64,000 bases of DNA from Buddleja alternifolia (Eukaryota; Streptophyta; Magnoliopsida; Lamiales; Scrophulariaceae), in assembly GCA_019426215.1 (NCBI GenBank), contig CM033392.1, forward strand, positions 36,566,980 to 36,630,979, written 5' to 3'. The stretch's first letter is position 1. The number at the start of each line of letters is the position of its first letter. Below are positions 12,131 to 24,332 of this stretch, piece after piece. A program made the translations under genes and the position numbers. The notes beneath the pieces were generated by a model that did not search any database, had not been told where the DNA came from, and saw nothing but the letters and a program-made list of their open reading frames with translations.

Positions 12131-12780
12131 AGGCGCTTCAATATCTCCAATAATCTGCTCAGGTGGATGATCACGTAGCCACAGTCTATCAGGCTAGAAA
12201 GAGTTAGGAGGTTGAATAGGCGCTTGACGATCAAACGCTTGAGCATCATCTTGCGTAGGCATTTCAAGTTCACAGATCCTTGTTTGCTCTTGTTGATCAC
12301 TCTCTTCATGATCATTAGCGATTCTTACATTGTCAACCAAAGTAACCTCACGAGTAATCTTAGGAGGTGGCACTGAGATCTCATCATCGTCGTCAATATC
12401 ATCATCAATGGTAATCTTAGACGCTTGATGACACAAATCTTCAACTCCTACATCAGTCACATTAACCTTACTCGGTTCTTGGTTAGCATCATAAAAAATA
12501 ACATGAATAGATTCCTCAACCTTCGATTTGATCTTGTTTAGGATGCGAAAATGCTTTCCATTCTTGGCGTAGCCTAGAAAGATTCCCTCATCCGCTTTAG
12601 GATCAAATGTCTTTAGGCTTTAGGATCCATTATTATGGATAAAACATTTAGAACCAAAGACGTGAAAATATGAAACATTTGGCTTACGTCCCTTCCACAG
12701 TTCATATGGAGTTTTCCCATGCTGTTTTTTTGATCATGCACCGGTTTTGAGTGTAACAAGCAGTGTTGATCGCTTCGGCC
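12131..12780 (-). pseudogene. Sirevirus pol linker between integrase and RT
   Basis: Connects the integrase core to RT in two open pieces (12460-12194 and 12315-12127 in another frame). It is rich in acidic residues and proline (TIDDDIDDDDEISVPPPK), typical of the poorly conserved linker of copia polyproteins. Stops near 12620 and 12780 and a frame shift near 12195 disrupt it. Confidence 0.6.
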
Positions 12781-13087
12781 TAAAACCTAGGAGAGAGCTT
12801 GGATTCTACTAACATCGTCCTAGCTGCTTCCTTGAGCGTTCTGTTCTGGCGCTCAGCAACACCATTCTGTTGGGGAGTTCTGGGAGCTGAAAACTCATGA
12901 TGTATTCTATTTTCTGCACAGAACTTCTCAACAATCTTATTCGTAAACTCAGTACCGTGATCGCTTCTTATTATTGCAACCTTAAGATTTGTCAATATTT
13001 GAAATTGCCAAATAAACGTTGTCAACTTGTCACATGTCTCATCTTTGGATGAAAGAAATTCCACCTAAGTAAATCTAGAGAAATCAT
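12780..13087 (-). pseudogene. Sirevirus integrase core, C-terminal half
   Basis: Encodes VEFLSSKDETCDK, then the second catalytic Asp in IIRSDHGTEFTNK, then APRTPQQNGVAERQNRTLKE with the catalytic Glu. The first half of the core is on the other side of a solo LTR at 13088-14281. A TAG stop lies in FT*VEFL near 13065. The frame ends at 12780 in a stop. Confidence 0.85.
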
Positions 13088-14281
13088 TGACACGCTAGAA
13101 GCTAACGTGCTTTCGTAGCAAGTGCACTAGTCGTGTGTAGTAATAGAAAGGGACAATAAGTCCGGGTTGTCGAACCACAAGGACTTGAATTCTAGTTTAT
13201 GATTTTCGATAACAAAAGGAAGTAAATTAGGGATTTAACTAAAAAGGAAAGTAAAATAAGCTAAAGGGAAAGTAATGAGAGATTAAACTTCCAAGGTGGA
13301 GAGGTGACTAAGGCTTATGTTCGGGCACATGTTACGTATTGCTATCCTAAGATCATTACCAATTCATTAGACATACATTGCTATGGTGAAAGCTCCTAAG
13401 GTAAAGAATAACCGATGTCTCGTGATAGACTCCTATACTTAATTGGCGGTTTCCTAAGTATGTCTACCCGGAAATCTAACCACTAAGTATGCATTAAAGA
13501 TCTAGAGCTTACTCGATTAAAATCGAACGACTTCACCTGGGAGTTTTTACCTATGTCTAGGGCAACTCCTATTTGGTTCGGTGATGTTGTGAAACTCTTG
13601 CACCCTAAGTCAATTTTCTCTCGAATAATTCACCTAGGCATGATATCAAACATATGGAGATCAAGCATATGTAAGGCATTCAAGCACAAAATCACAACAC
13701 ATAGCAATATACGAATTGAAATGCAAAATGATCTTATTAAAACAACACTAACAACATGGCCTTCTCATGACCCTAGTTCAACAATTTAGCTCATAAAATG
13801 CATAAGGGAAAAGCTAAGCATAAGATCCATGTTCATAAACAAAGATGAATCTAAAGCTAAGAAACTCCCTATGTTGAATTGATGATCGAATCTTTAATTG
13901 GAGGCTTGAATCTCTTATTTCCCTTCTTTTTTTCTCTTCTAAAGTGATGAAAAGTGAGGTCCCAATCCCAAGAAATCCCCAAAATTCACTTAGAATTCGA
14001 ACCTCCCTTCTTTCCTTTAATTTTTGGCCTTTATACCTTCAAAATAGTTGTATCGGTGCCCAGGCGTGATTATGGCTGCGCTTGGGCGTGGGGTTGCGAA
14101 ACATCATGGCCTAAACTTGGTTTTATACGTCATTTTTTCGCCCTTTCTTCGATTGTATCCACTTAAGGCCTGAAATCACTTAACGCACTGATTAAACACA
14201 AATGTGGCAAGAGTTAGGCGATAAATGAATCTAAAATATAAACACAACGGGCTTAAAAACAAGTGAAATCGACTCTTATCA
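13088..14281. mobile_element. solo LTR inserted in the Sirevirus integrase
   Basis: A 1,194-bp block begins TGACACGC and ends CTCTTATCA (TG...CA). It is flanked by a 5-bp near duplication, ATCAT (13083-13087) and ACCAT (14282-14286), and interrupts the integrase codons exactly between IVD and the FSRF segment. No pol sequence, PBS or PPT is inside, so it is a solo LTR left by recombination. Lineage unknown; a Ty3/gypsy origin is possible. Its short internal ORFs have no recognisable content. Confidence 0.8.
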
Positions 14282-14990
14282 ACCATCTACTATCACCAAA
14301 CTATACTTTTTACCGCTCACACTGATCGTTTGAACAGGTCCAAACAGATCCATGTGAAGTAGTTCAAGTATTCTAGAGGTAGATAGATGAGGTTTTCTCT
14401 TGAAAGATGATTTAACCTATTTGCCCATTTGACAAGCGTCACAAAGGCGATCCTTGTGAAATGGGCCGTTTGGTAATCCCTCTACACGATTTTGATTTAT
14501 AGGTTGAGAGATTGTCTTAAAGTTGAGGTGATTCATTTTTCTATGCCATAACTAACCTGTTTTAGACTCATTTTTAGCAACAAAGCATGTTGGGTTGTTA
14601 TCAAGTGTTGAACCCCAATCTACCAAATATACATTGTTTGTTATTTTACCTTTCAATTTAGTAAACTTAGTCTTAGTGTCATTTATATAGCAACAGTCGC
14701 TTGAGAATATGAGTTCAAAGCCTTTATCACAAAATTGACTTATGATTAATAAATTGTGCTTCAGACCCTCAACACAATAAACATCACTTATTATGATGTT
14801 CCCCCTATGCATAGTACCTATGCCTTTGGTTTTACCTTTGGAGTTGTCACCAAACACAACCTGAGGACCATTGGCAGCTCGATAGTTGATCGATAGATCC
14901 TTGGAACTAGTCATGTGTCTTGACGATCCACTATCGGAGTACCAAACAGATGTATCGGCTCTAGCTCTAGGTACTTGCAATCAAAAGGGA
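14282..14990 (-). pseudogene. Sirevirus protease and integrase N-terminus
   Basis: Frame 14980-14552 contains the aspartic protease signature VWYSDSGSSRHMT. It then runs through the GAG-pre-integrase segment (GLKHNLLIISQFCDKGFEL). After a stop near 14552 the HHCC zinc finger of integrase follows (LWHRKMNHLN, then CDACQMGK near 14430), then HMDLFGPVQ with the first catalytic Asp and SVSGKKYSLVIVD up to the solo LTR boundary. Confidence 0.85.
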
Positions 14991-15249
14991 AGTTCTATTT
15001 TTGTTTAGGTACCCATTGTTGCTTGGGTCCTTTAACATTAGTAGCATTGTTAGTTTGAATTAGAACTTTAGGAACCTATATTTGCCTAGTCTTCATTGTA
15101 GGAATACTAGCCTTCTTGGGTTTCACATAGTGTCGCGTGGGCTTTTTGGGTGTATAATAATATCCTTGATTATAATAGCAATCATAATCATAGTCATAAT
15201 CATGATTATCATAGTAGCGATAATATGATCTAGACCACTGTGGATATTG

Positions 15250-17198
15250 ACGCTAGTATTTCCTTGGCGCTAGCTTGGGTTGCACTTTTGGTGCTGGACG
15301 CTTAGCGCTTGATTCACAGTGATTAGGTTTTTCCTTGGTCTTTTGAACGTTTGGATGAACCTGTCTTTGTGAATCATTTACCTTTGCCTTACCCTTGCCT
15401 GAGTTTGCTTTGGCTTTCTCATTTGGCCTCGTACCATTGTCGCTTAGTTCAACAGGTGTTTGAGTTTTTGAACCTTTCTCAACAAAGAGAACACCCTTTC
15501 CTTTGTTGTTTTCCGTAACATTAGATTTATTTGGTTGTTTACAGAATTTATTACATCCTAAACCGGTCTTTTCACCAAATAACCTTGTTATCTCAGTCAC
15601 ATTGTCTAGCTTTCTTGACGCTTTGGACAATGATGAGACGAGCTGTTCTGATTTAGCAAGTCTAACAATCAACTCAGCTTCTCTCTTGACTATTATATCA
15701 AAGTCACTTTTCAAATTTGTTATATCACTTTCAAGTGATTTGTTCTTCTCAATGCATTGTTGCTAAACTTGCAACTCTGCTTTGAGCATCGCATTATCAC
15801 TTTTGAGTGATGAAATAATATGAAAGTGGTTTTGATATAATTTGGCGGCATCTTGACACTCATTATAATATTCTTTGACTTTGTCCAGTAATTCATCATA
15901 TGAAAGAGGAAGAGATAATTCAGTGTTTACCTCAGGGACGCTTCATCATCTCTGGCCATGAGATAAATAAGCGCTGAGTCATCCACTGGCTCATCATCAT
16001 CACTACTTTCCTCTGAAGACTCCAAATCTTTAGGTGCGGATGCTGGTTCTAATTTCGCTAGCAAACCTTGTTGACGAAGGTTGCTCCTGAATTGGTTTAT
16101 ATCTAAGGAATCCTGCCTTGAAGGCTTAGAAACGTTTGGATAAGGGCAATTTACCTGGTAGTGCCCTGGTTTCCTGCAATTATAACAAAGATTAGCTTTC
16201 ATCTTTTGTTCATTTGTTAACCTTGCATTGTGTGGTTTTGATACCACGGGTGTTGAGAGATTCTGCTGATTAGACGCTTGGTACTGAATCGGCGCTGAAG
16301 GAGAAGGTGCAGAATATTGAGGCGCTTGATACTGTTGTTTTACTGGAGCAGGCGCTTGATATGAACTCTGTGCTTGATGCTTAGGTCTGTTTCCTTTCTT
16401 TTCATATCTCAAGAACTTTCTGAATCTATTCAGAAGCGCTAGTTCCTCATCCTCACTGATATTTGAAACCTTTCCTTTATTACCCGATTTACCCTTAATT
16501 GATGCTACGAGCGCTCCAGACTCAATTACTGGACTACTCACAACATCACTGGCTGAATTCAACTCAAACTCAAAAGCTTTGAGTCCTGAAAAGGCGTCTT
16601 TTGGAGTTAGAAGATCTAACATATTAGATTCTCTCATCGCTGTTGTCTTCATAAAAAATCTACTAGGTAGTCTTAACCACCATTTCTCTATTTTACAAGT
16701 CCATTCCCAACGATGTAAGTTTCATAACCAGAGCTGTGAATCTTATGTCCATTTGCTCTAGCGTCTCGTTAGACAGCATCTTAAAACAATTAAACTTTTC
16801 TTTGGCGATTGAAAGTTTGTTTTCCTTGATTTGTGCTGAACCGCCACAAATTATGGCTAACTTATCCCATACCTCGTTGGTAGTGTTACAAGATTTGACC
16901 TTGTTAAATAAATTGTCATTATTACCAATAGCCGTATATAGAGCGTTATGACTAACATTGTCCAGATTTGCTCTTCGATGCTCATTAGCGGACCACTCTT
17001 GTTTTGGTTTCTCAACGTAGCCATCTGGGGTTTCTTCAGTGGCTCCAAGTGCTCTGGTGATTACCTTTAGAATTTGTATTGGTCCGTCTGAAATAATATC
17101 GCACATTCGTCATCACATGAGCAAAGATATGTAAAAGTTTTGACCTTCCAGGAGTCATAATTTGATTCGGTCAACTTGGGAACTTTAGAAAATTGCAT
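15250..17198 (-). pseudogene. Sirevirus gag
   Basis: The most likely start is the ATG at 17198 (MQFSKVPKLTESNYDSW). The frame is broken by an apparent 1-base loss near 17107; the N-terminal domain then continues in 17106-16693 (LYTAIGNNDNLFNKVKSC, then EVWDKL). A stop and shift near 16690 are followed by 16652-15927, which has an intact zinc knuckle C-X2-C-X4-H-X4-C (LCYNCRKPGHYQVNCP) near 16145-16195. The 15714-15253 part is Lys/Ser-rich with a helical start (REAELIVRLAKSEQLVSSL), as in long Sirevirus gags. Gag forms the particle and binds RNA. Confidence 0.85.
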
Positions 17199-17279
17199 TG
17201 AAAAAATGAAAGCAACTAGATTTGAAAAGGATCTAAACAAGCTGTTATGCTTGGAGATTTTAAAATTTCAACTTCAACC

Positions 17280-17291
17280 GCTCTGATACCA
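17280..17291 (-). promoter_or_regulatory. primer binding site of the Sirevirus-like element
   Basis: The minus strand reads TGGTATCAGAGC, two bases inside the 5' LTR. This is the complement of the 3' end of plant initiator tRNA-Met, the usual primer for copia elements. It marks the 5' end at the right-hand LTR. Confidence 0.9.
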
Positions 17292-17293
17292 TT

Positions 17294-18837
17294 TGTTGGT
17301 CCTAAGTGGCATACGAAATGGTCTAGAAGGGGGGGGGGGAGGTTGAATAGACCCTGAAGTCTTTTTCGACTTCAAAAAGATTCGTATTAAACTTTGTTGA
17401 ACGCTTGAAAAGTAGGGGCTTGACTGAGCGTCTAATGAAGACTTGTTTTTAGAAAGTTAACTTAAACTTCAAGATTTGAATACTATAACCAGATAGGTTT
17501 AAGCGTTCAATTCTTTGATCAGTGTTAGCAAAGCGAAATAATTTTTGAGTCTTCTCTTTTTAAAAGCTTTAGCGTCACAGAAGGTGTTTGTAGTTGCTTA
17601 GCGTTCAATTGAGTTTTACTTGACAAATTTATGCAATGATATGACAATATGGAAATTGACTGTAAAGTAAAGAACACAATATTTATAAGGTTCGTTGGGT
17701 GGTGTAATCCCAACTACGTCCTTCTTCTCCTCGAACACTTGGAGGCAATCCACTAAAATGATTCTCAAAGAATCACACAGAGTCTTCTACAAATTAGGGA
17801 GAGATGGATATTTGATGACTTGAGCTCCTTGATCACACAGATTTCTGCTCCAAATCACTTCTATCCCCTTGCTTCTTTCACCCAGAAATAATGCAAGTAT
17901 CCAACTTCGACTTCACACAAATCGCGAGGCTGGGATGAGTTTTTCTAAAGGTTTGTTTGATTTTGATAAAGTTCAAACAACTCGGTAATATCTCAACAGT
18001 AATGTGGGTTTCTTCAAAAAGAATGTTTGAGATATTGGTTGACTGTCTCAGAAATTTGAGAAAAGCAAAGAGAATTTTTGCTTGAATGTTCTAGCTTTTC
18101 TGAAGGTTTAAGGAATGAGACTTCAATGTAACAACAATTTGACTTGTAGTATGTTGTTATTTTTGGCTTGTTGTTGAAGTCCAATTTATAGGCAATCTTG
18201 GAAAAAGTGTCTTTTTGACACATGCACAGGCGCGTGTCTCTAACTTCTGCAAGTGAACAACTTTTATCCTTTTTCCTAAATATTTGCTGCACAAATGCTG
18301 GTACTGCAGTCTGCAAAAGTTGACAGTCAATGGGGTGGCTTCTCCATACGTCCGAAAGAGCTTATCACATTTAATGCTCTTACAACATTTAATGCATTTG
18401 AAATAAATGTCCGTTGGCAATTAATGAACTGGGAATATTTGCATTAAACTCCTTCTGGACTTAGAAATAAATTCAGGTGAAATTAGTCATTGATAGACGC
18501 TCATTCATCCTTGAATAGCTTCTGTCCTACAATCAACGCTTGTTGTAGCTTGTCGATTGGACGCTCGAAAATCTTTATCTTCATTCAGACTTCAGGCGCT
18601 TGAGTCTTCAGACTTAACCATTTGATAAGCTCACTTAGAGTTTGTCATACGCTCAGCCTAAAAATACTTAGCCTAATAGTTTAGAATAAAATAAAGCAAA
18701 GCCTATAAAGCCTATACAGATCTAACGCTTCAAAGCTCACACATGGTTTCTAAATAAAATCAAACTTACATATTTTGGGGTCTAACATAAAATCCTAATT
18801 GTCATCATCAAAACATCTAACATGAAATTTTCTAACA
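17294..18837 (-). repeat. 5' LTR of the Sirevirus-like element
   Basis: Complete 1,544-bp LTR with TGTTGG...CTAACA ends. Nearly the same sequence as 4018-5528, with scattered substitutions and small indels. It contains the poly-G run near 17330. As the 5' LTR on the minus strand it would drive transcription of the element. Confidence 0.9.
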
Positions 18838-19687
18838 TTAAAGTCTTTGGCCAAAACATTAACTGATCTGAACTTATTATAAATATAGCATAGTGTAAAT
18901 TTAGTGAGTTTGACCAAAATCCATGACTCCCACTTGACCGAGATAAGGAAACGAAGAGTTTATATTCACACAGTATTTACAACAGGAAACGTAAAAAATA
19001 AAAATGATCCAATCATTTCATCTTATTTGGGTTACAATATAGACCACTTGACTGGCTAGATGAGACCCATATTAATTGGAATCCTCCCATTGCCAAATAT
19101 AGATGAACCTAAAGAGTCACGCTTAAAAAGGAAAAATCGATAGAAAATATGAAATATTTCTTGTGTTAATATTTGAAGTATTGGATATTTAAAATTAATT
19201 CAATAGAATTAATTATTTGAAGAAATAAGTTAGTTCATTTATAATTTATTAATATGTTATTTCTTGAAGAAATAAAATTAATTAAATATTCTATCTATTA
19301 TTTAATTAGATTAATTAATTGGATTGAATTAATTAATTAAATAATGGATTGGACAGAACTCAAATTGGTGTGCCTCCAAGATCATTAAGAACGGCCAATA
19401 GGTGTCCATAATGGGCTAATTTAAGTTCAAGGTATTAACTTAAGTGATATAAAACTATCACATTAGTTAATATCTCGGTGATAAGTTACAATTAACACTT
19501 GAGCCACAAGACAAAAATTCCTCTCTCTCTCCCTAGCTCTAGCCGTCGGTCATCAAGCCAAGCAAGGAGGAAATTTTTTCTGATCAAGTTTTTTCCGGTG
19601 AGACAATTTCGAGATAACACTTTTGGACTGCTCGGATTATCAAGATTTCAGTCGTAGTTATTCGTGAAGAATTTGAAGGATTCGAAT
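18838..19687 (+). repeat. Angela-like LTR fragment between the Sirevirus and CACTA A
   Basis: The first 132 bases repeat 3886-4017 with about eight differences. The rest aligns by eye to the reverse complement of 31723-33508: ACTTGACTGGCTAG, GAACCTAAAGAGTC, the AT-rich TTAATTAATT tract, and a leader with a CT-rich segment. It stops at the CACTA terminus, so roughly the last 230 bases of the LTR are missing. It is either the rest of the element I LTR or part of a second LTR copy. Confidence 0.75.
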
Positions 19688-20110
19688 CACTACTATAGAA
19701 AAGGCCTATTACAGCGTTTTTTTTTAGACTTATTACAGCGGTTTTAACCGGTGCAATAGGCAAAGCTGTAATATGGCTTAGGCCTATTACAGTCGTTAAA
19801 AACCACTGTAATAGGTCCCCTATTACAGAGGTTCAATAAAAAACCGCTGTAATAGGGATACCCTATTACAGCGGTTCCAGCCTGAACCGCTGTAATAGGA
19901 TTTTTTTTTAATTAAAATTTCGAACCCTATTACAGCGGTTCCAGTCTGAACTGCTGTAATAGGGTTTTTTTATTTTTTTTAAATAAAATTTTGAACCCTA
20001 TTACAGTGGTTCTGGCTGGAACCGCTGTAATAGGGTTCGAAATTTTTTTTTGAACCCTATTACAGCAGTTCAGACTAGAACCGCTGTAATGGGGTCTTAG
20101 ATTTTTTTAA
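19688..20110. repeat. CACTA A left terminal region, seven hairpin units
   Basis: After the CACTA terminus come palindromes of the form CCTATTACAGCGGTT, a short loop, then AACCGCTGTAATAGG. Units lie near 19711-19765, 19785-19820, 19822-19858, 19859-19900, 19926-19965, 19997-20036 and 20055-20096. Loops vary (CCAGCCTG, CCAGTCTG, CTGGCTGG). Such subterminal repeats bind the TNPA-type protein in En/Spm; the hairpin arrangement is clear here. Confidence 0.85.
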
Positions 20111-20610
20111 AAAAATTTTTGCACCCTATTATAGTAATATTCAATAAACCAACCAAATAATTTCCAGCTGCACAATAAAACATATTCAACATAAACAACA
20201 AAAACCCCAAACTTCAATATTACCAATTCTTTTCCTCCAAAAACAAAATTTTATAATCTCCAACAAATGATCACGTGATAATTTACAATCAACTAATTAA
20301 ATTACTCACAATTTAAATACAATAAATCAAATCACAATTTACAACAAGTCCGAATGTACAAAAAATACATTACCTAATTTCTAAGGAGCTGCTAAGAAAA
20401 TGTAATGTGCCACTCCGCAGCGTACTTCATCAATTTGCTCTTGAGTATAGAAGGATTGAGAATCATGAAAGTACTGCAAGATATATATAGAGATTAATTG
20501 CAAACTCAAATGACGTTTCAATTACCTACCAAAGGTTTAATAACTTCAAAAGGAATAGAAATTAAGTATATATTAGGATTATGCATACTGCTGTTGGGAT
20601 TATAGATTGT
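20110..20610. other. CACTA A 3' untranslated/subterminal stretch
   Basis: About 500 AT-rich bases between the hairpin array and the last exons of the minus-strand gene. It includes a probable final exon near 20400-20470. No other feature is visible. Confidence 0.4.
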
Positions 20611-23600
20611 CTGTAGCTAATAACCTCTTTCATGAATCTCATAACGAAGTAGCCACAATCCACCTCGTTTGTCTGCCGGGGGCACTACAAAAGTAATCAA
20701 AGTTATGTTGTATTAGAACACTAACTTCTATACGAATATATAATCTCTTGAAACTAGAAAACGCTAATCTTTATTTTAATCCATTGACAGGCGTTGTTTC
20801 TGGATTTCTTGGAATGGTTGTTGCGATTTGCACGAAATATGTGCACAGCCCTATAAAAAAATATAAAAAACAAGAAAATATGTCAAAAACAAGAAATTAT
20901 GTGAAATAAGGAAGATATACACACTTTAAAAAAATATTAAATATAATGGATACATTGATTGAATGAAAAACTTACTGATTGATTTTTGGTGTCATCTCAT
21001 CTCGGTAGTCCGGCTCACCATGCATAGAATCCAGATAGTAAACGACCTCTTGAAATGGATCAATTGCAAGCAACACCCAATGTCCCCTAAAAAGCATTCA
21101 AAAAATAAGTTCAAAATTTGTGTTGTGTAACTAGTTTCACAAATTAAGGTTGAGTCTTTAGTATCTCACCCGGTGTTGTAAGGTGCAAGAAATAACTTAT
21201 TCATTTGTGCACTCTGTATCATAGCACGTGCTATGTACTGCACTTGTTGAATTTGCGCGCCTGTTCCTGCAGATATGGAATGTGGGCTAAGGAACCCGAA
21301 ACTTGCTTCTTTCCCTTTGGGGATCACGTACTTAACCCACAAACACTTAAATTGAGCATAAAAGATGAATTTCGAGTAACGAAAATAATCATAGTTCAAA
21401 TGCAATAAAATAATTAAAAAACTTACTTTATGTACGCTGTAATGAGAGAGGCTCCTTTCTTTTCTTGACGCAGAAGGTGACAGATCTCCTCCTTCCCAAT
21501 ATACTCTGGGAGTGCAAAATTCATAATTCTTTCCTCGATGTCTATAGTGATCTGGTCATTAATAGACATTTTGTTCGTGTACTTTCCTATAAATAAAAGG
21601 TCATTAGGGAGTCCATCTAGTACAAGGTCTGCACATCTGTCACCTTCACGTGCATGTTTGGCCACTGGAGGTTTTGGTTTGACAGCTGACTGCTTCGACG
21701 TCCCTGATTTTTGGTTTCCAGATGATTTGGATGGTCCAAGAGACTGTTTAAGCAAAGAAAATAAAACATGAATGTTACACACCAAAGTATATTTAGTATA
21801 ATGACTAGCTATTAATTACATACCGGTGCATCAGTGACAGTGACAATGACAAGACTCACTGGCCAAGCAACAAAGGTACCCAGAGCACTAGAAATGGTGA
21901 GCACTTCATCATTGAGAGGGACGGGTAAGGGTGTATCTGACTCAACTGCAGTGTCAATGCGCACTTTCACAAAGTTGGTGGCTAATGGAGGGTTGTAAAC
22001 TATTCTATCAATCACCACTCGATTGTACATCTGTCCTTTAGCTACCACACGATATGACGGTGATGAAAGTGCTAATTGACATGGAGCGATAACCTACACA
22101 CACACACACACATATATATATACAACATTATGGTAGAAAGTTTTGTGTGATTTACAGAAATAGAGAGTTGCAAGTTACATGATTAATAAACAAGTTCAAA
22201 TCATTACCTCAAGAAGCATCCTAACTGGTTCTGGGCAGCTATCTTTCAAAGAAATCACCTCATCTTCATGTGGCTGACGCGAGTTAGGCGCTTCCAAATC
22301 ATCAATCCGGCGTTGCATGGTAAGCATAGTTTCGGAGAGGTTCTTCACCATGTTTCTCAAGATTTCCATCTCCATTTCTTTAGAAGGCTTTGGATCCGTA
22401 AAGTAGTCTCTTTGTGAGACCCCAAAGCCAACACCCCTAACGCGACCCGTATGCTCATTCTTTTTAGATCATCTCGACTTTTCTCATTTCCACTATGGCT
22501 AATACTCTCTTGTGAAATGCTCTCCTATAATAATACATTTAAAAAATATAAAAAAATAGTGAACTTTGTTCTTTCAATAGTATTTCAAAACAAATATACA
22601 AAACATTATAGAGCTAAAATTGCAAATAACTCACCATTTCATTCACTACTCTTCAAACATTGTCGTTATCAATTTCATTTGTTTTATCGGAACGCGCAAT
22701 CCTCCACACGAGTGCTCGTGTCACCTCTGTGCAATCGGACCCCGCATCCCTTTTTCTATTCATCTATATTTTGATTAAAAAATATATATTTATTAACAAA
22801 GAATTTTTATTAAAAAAATTGTAAGGATTCACTGCTAAATGAACTACGTACCTCAATTTGCTCCACAAGAGCATGTCCAAGACGTGATCTCCGATAAGGA
22901 TATTTAGGTTCCTTTGCTCTTTCCTGATTTTCCCTACTTAGTTTCTATTTATTACATAATCAAATTATTAGTTAAATATAAATGCAATAACCAACAAATG
23001 AAATCGTAAATTAAAATGACTAGCTACCTGAAACTCTTCACTTAGGCGAAGATCTACAAATGCCGTCCAATCGGCTTGAGGTATCTCATATTGTGAGGGT
23101 GGGTTGTAATTAATGTTTCCATCATCATCTCACACCCACACTCTACTCAGGTAGCTCCTGAAGTTACGTGCTAGCTTCCCAGCTTCTGCTAGTACGTACT
23201 TTTGTCTACTTTCTTCAATATCAAATGCCAACTACAAAAAACAAACAACAAAGCATGTATGAAATTATAATTTAGAGAAAATTAAATCAACAAAAAATAC
23301 ATTAACACTTAGAAATATGATAATATCCAAATTACCTTTATCTCATCCCAAATGTTTCTTTTTATTGGTGATGGGACTTTTCGCCAATCACTGACGGTAA
23401 TCGGCACCTTCTACAGAGCCAAGATTCCTATATAACCAACAAATATTGATTTGTTTAGGTTAACTGCTTGGCCTCTGTCGTTCCAGCCGACAGGTAGCCG
23501 TATGCCTTTACTTCTGGCATTGATAACTTTTTTCTCAGCCGTGACACCTCTCCGTATCTCATTTCCATTACAGCTATCTGATCCATATACATCATTCTCA

Positions 23601-23668
23601 GGAAAACTACAAGCAGGATCTGAAGTCAGGGACCTACAAAAGCCAAAAAATACAGAAGTTAGATTCAT
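20610..23668 (-). pseudogene. CACTA A second gene: TNPA-like region plus Ulp1-type (C48) cysteine protease
   Basis: Multi-exon gene on the minus strand. Readable exons: about 23633-23340 (GNEIRRGVTAEKKVI, then GWNDRGQAV), 23232-23039 (LAEAGKLARNFRSYLSRVW), a domain at 22092-21825 (VVAKGQMYNRVVIDRIVY), 21785-21423, 21400-21170 (FGFLSPHSISAGTGAQIQQ), and the protease core: GHWVLLAIDP near 21090, YYLDSMHGEP near 21030, and VDCGYFVMRF near 20665-20635. The catalytic His, Asp and Cys (codon 20655-20657) are present. In-frame stops lie near 23431 and 23112, so the copy is inactive as a whole. Confidence 0.75.
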
Positions 23669-23742
23669 ATAAATTTGGCAGATTCATTTGGCAATTATAA
23701 TTTTAAAATAGAAGTAATAAATACAGAAGTTAGGTTCATTCC

Positions 23743-23812
23743 CATTATTCTAGAAAAAATTTGGCAGAGTAACGGCACAAAAATTTGTACCAAGTTCTCG
23801 ACTTAATCTTCC
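23743..23812 (-). promoter_or_regulatory. CACTA leader box before the second gene (copy A)
   Basis: On the minus strand this ~70-bp box reads AAGATTAAGTCGAGAACTTG and continues through GTTACTCTGCC to TTCTAGAATAATG. It lies about 110 bases before the first readable exon of the second gene. The same box precedes the tnp2 gene of this element and both genes of CACTA B. Confidence 0.65.
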
Positions 23813-24332
23813 TCCAAACTTACAACCACAGCAAACCCAACAAACCCAGTAATTACAAATATTGATCACCAGTTGGATCACGTAAATCACATAAAACTAC
23901 AAATAAAACATCATTTTATAAATATTGATTACCAGTTGGATCACATAAAGAATCATATTTCCAGCAACTACAAATATAGATCACCAGTTGGATCAATGTA
24001 CCCTAAACCACAAAATAAACACAATTTAATCCTCAGTTAAACGTATTTAACCCCCAACTAACCCAAATTAACCCTAAATTCAGTCAAGTCCTTATTTCCC
24101 TTAAATTTTCCACAAAAATGGGCAAATTTCAGGAATATAAATTTTTTAGCAACTAAGTTTAAATATTGTTAAAAAAAGAAGTCTATCATACAATTATGAA
24201 ATAAGTTCAAATACCTTTCATTGTTTTCTTTTTGTCATTGGCTTAGCAGTCTTTTGCTTCCCATCGGTACGACCATTTTTTTGTACGTCGACCAACAAAT
24301 GGATTAATCCATATTCCCTATTGGTGATCTTG

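Larger units (their letters stand above)
4018..18837 (-). mobile_element. Sirevirus-like Ty1/copia retrotransposon with extra 3' ORF
   Basis: A ~14.8 kb element read on the minus strand. 5' LTR 17294-18837, PBS 17280-17291, gag from 17198, protease near 14980, integrase, RT 12130-11156, RNase H to 10538, an additional long ORF 9705-5878, PPT 5529-5542, and 3' LTR 4018-5528. Domain order gives Ty1/copia. A PBS for initiator tRNA-Met and a large ORF between RNase H and the 3' LTR point to the Sirevirus (SIRE/Maximus) lineage. Every ORF carries stops or frameshifts. No 5-bp target duplication is seen; the flanks instead share a 132-bp diverged duplication. Confidence 0.85.

Noticed and set aside
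13553..14166. Small plus-strand ORFs in the solo LTR
   Set aside because: No domain and located inside a non-coding LTR.
17280..17291. tRNA-Met gene fragment
   Set aside because: Only the 12-base complement is present next to an LTR; it is a primer binding site.
19688..20110. CRISPR-like array
   Set aside because: Palindromic units differ from each other, have no constant spacers, and sit at CACTA ends in a plant genome.
20610..20700. Host SUMO protease gene
   Set aside because: The Ulp1-type domain is part of the CACTA second gene, lies inside the element ends, and has a partner copy in CACTA B.
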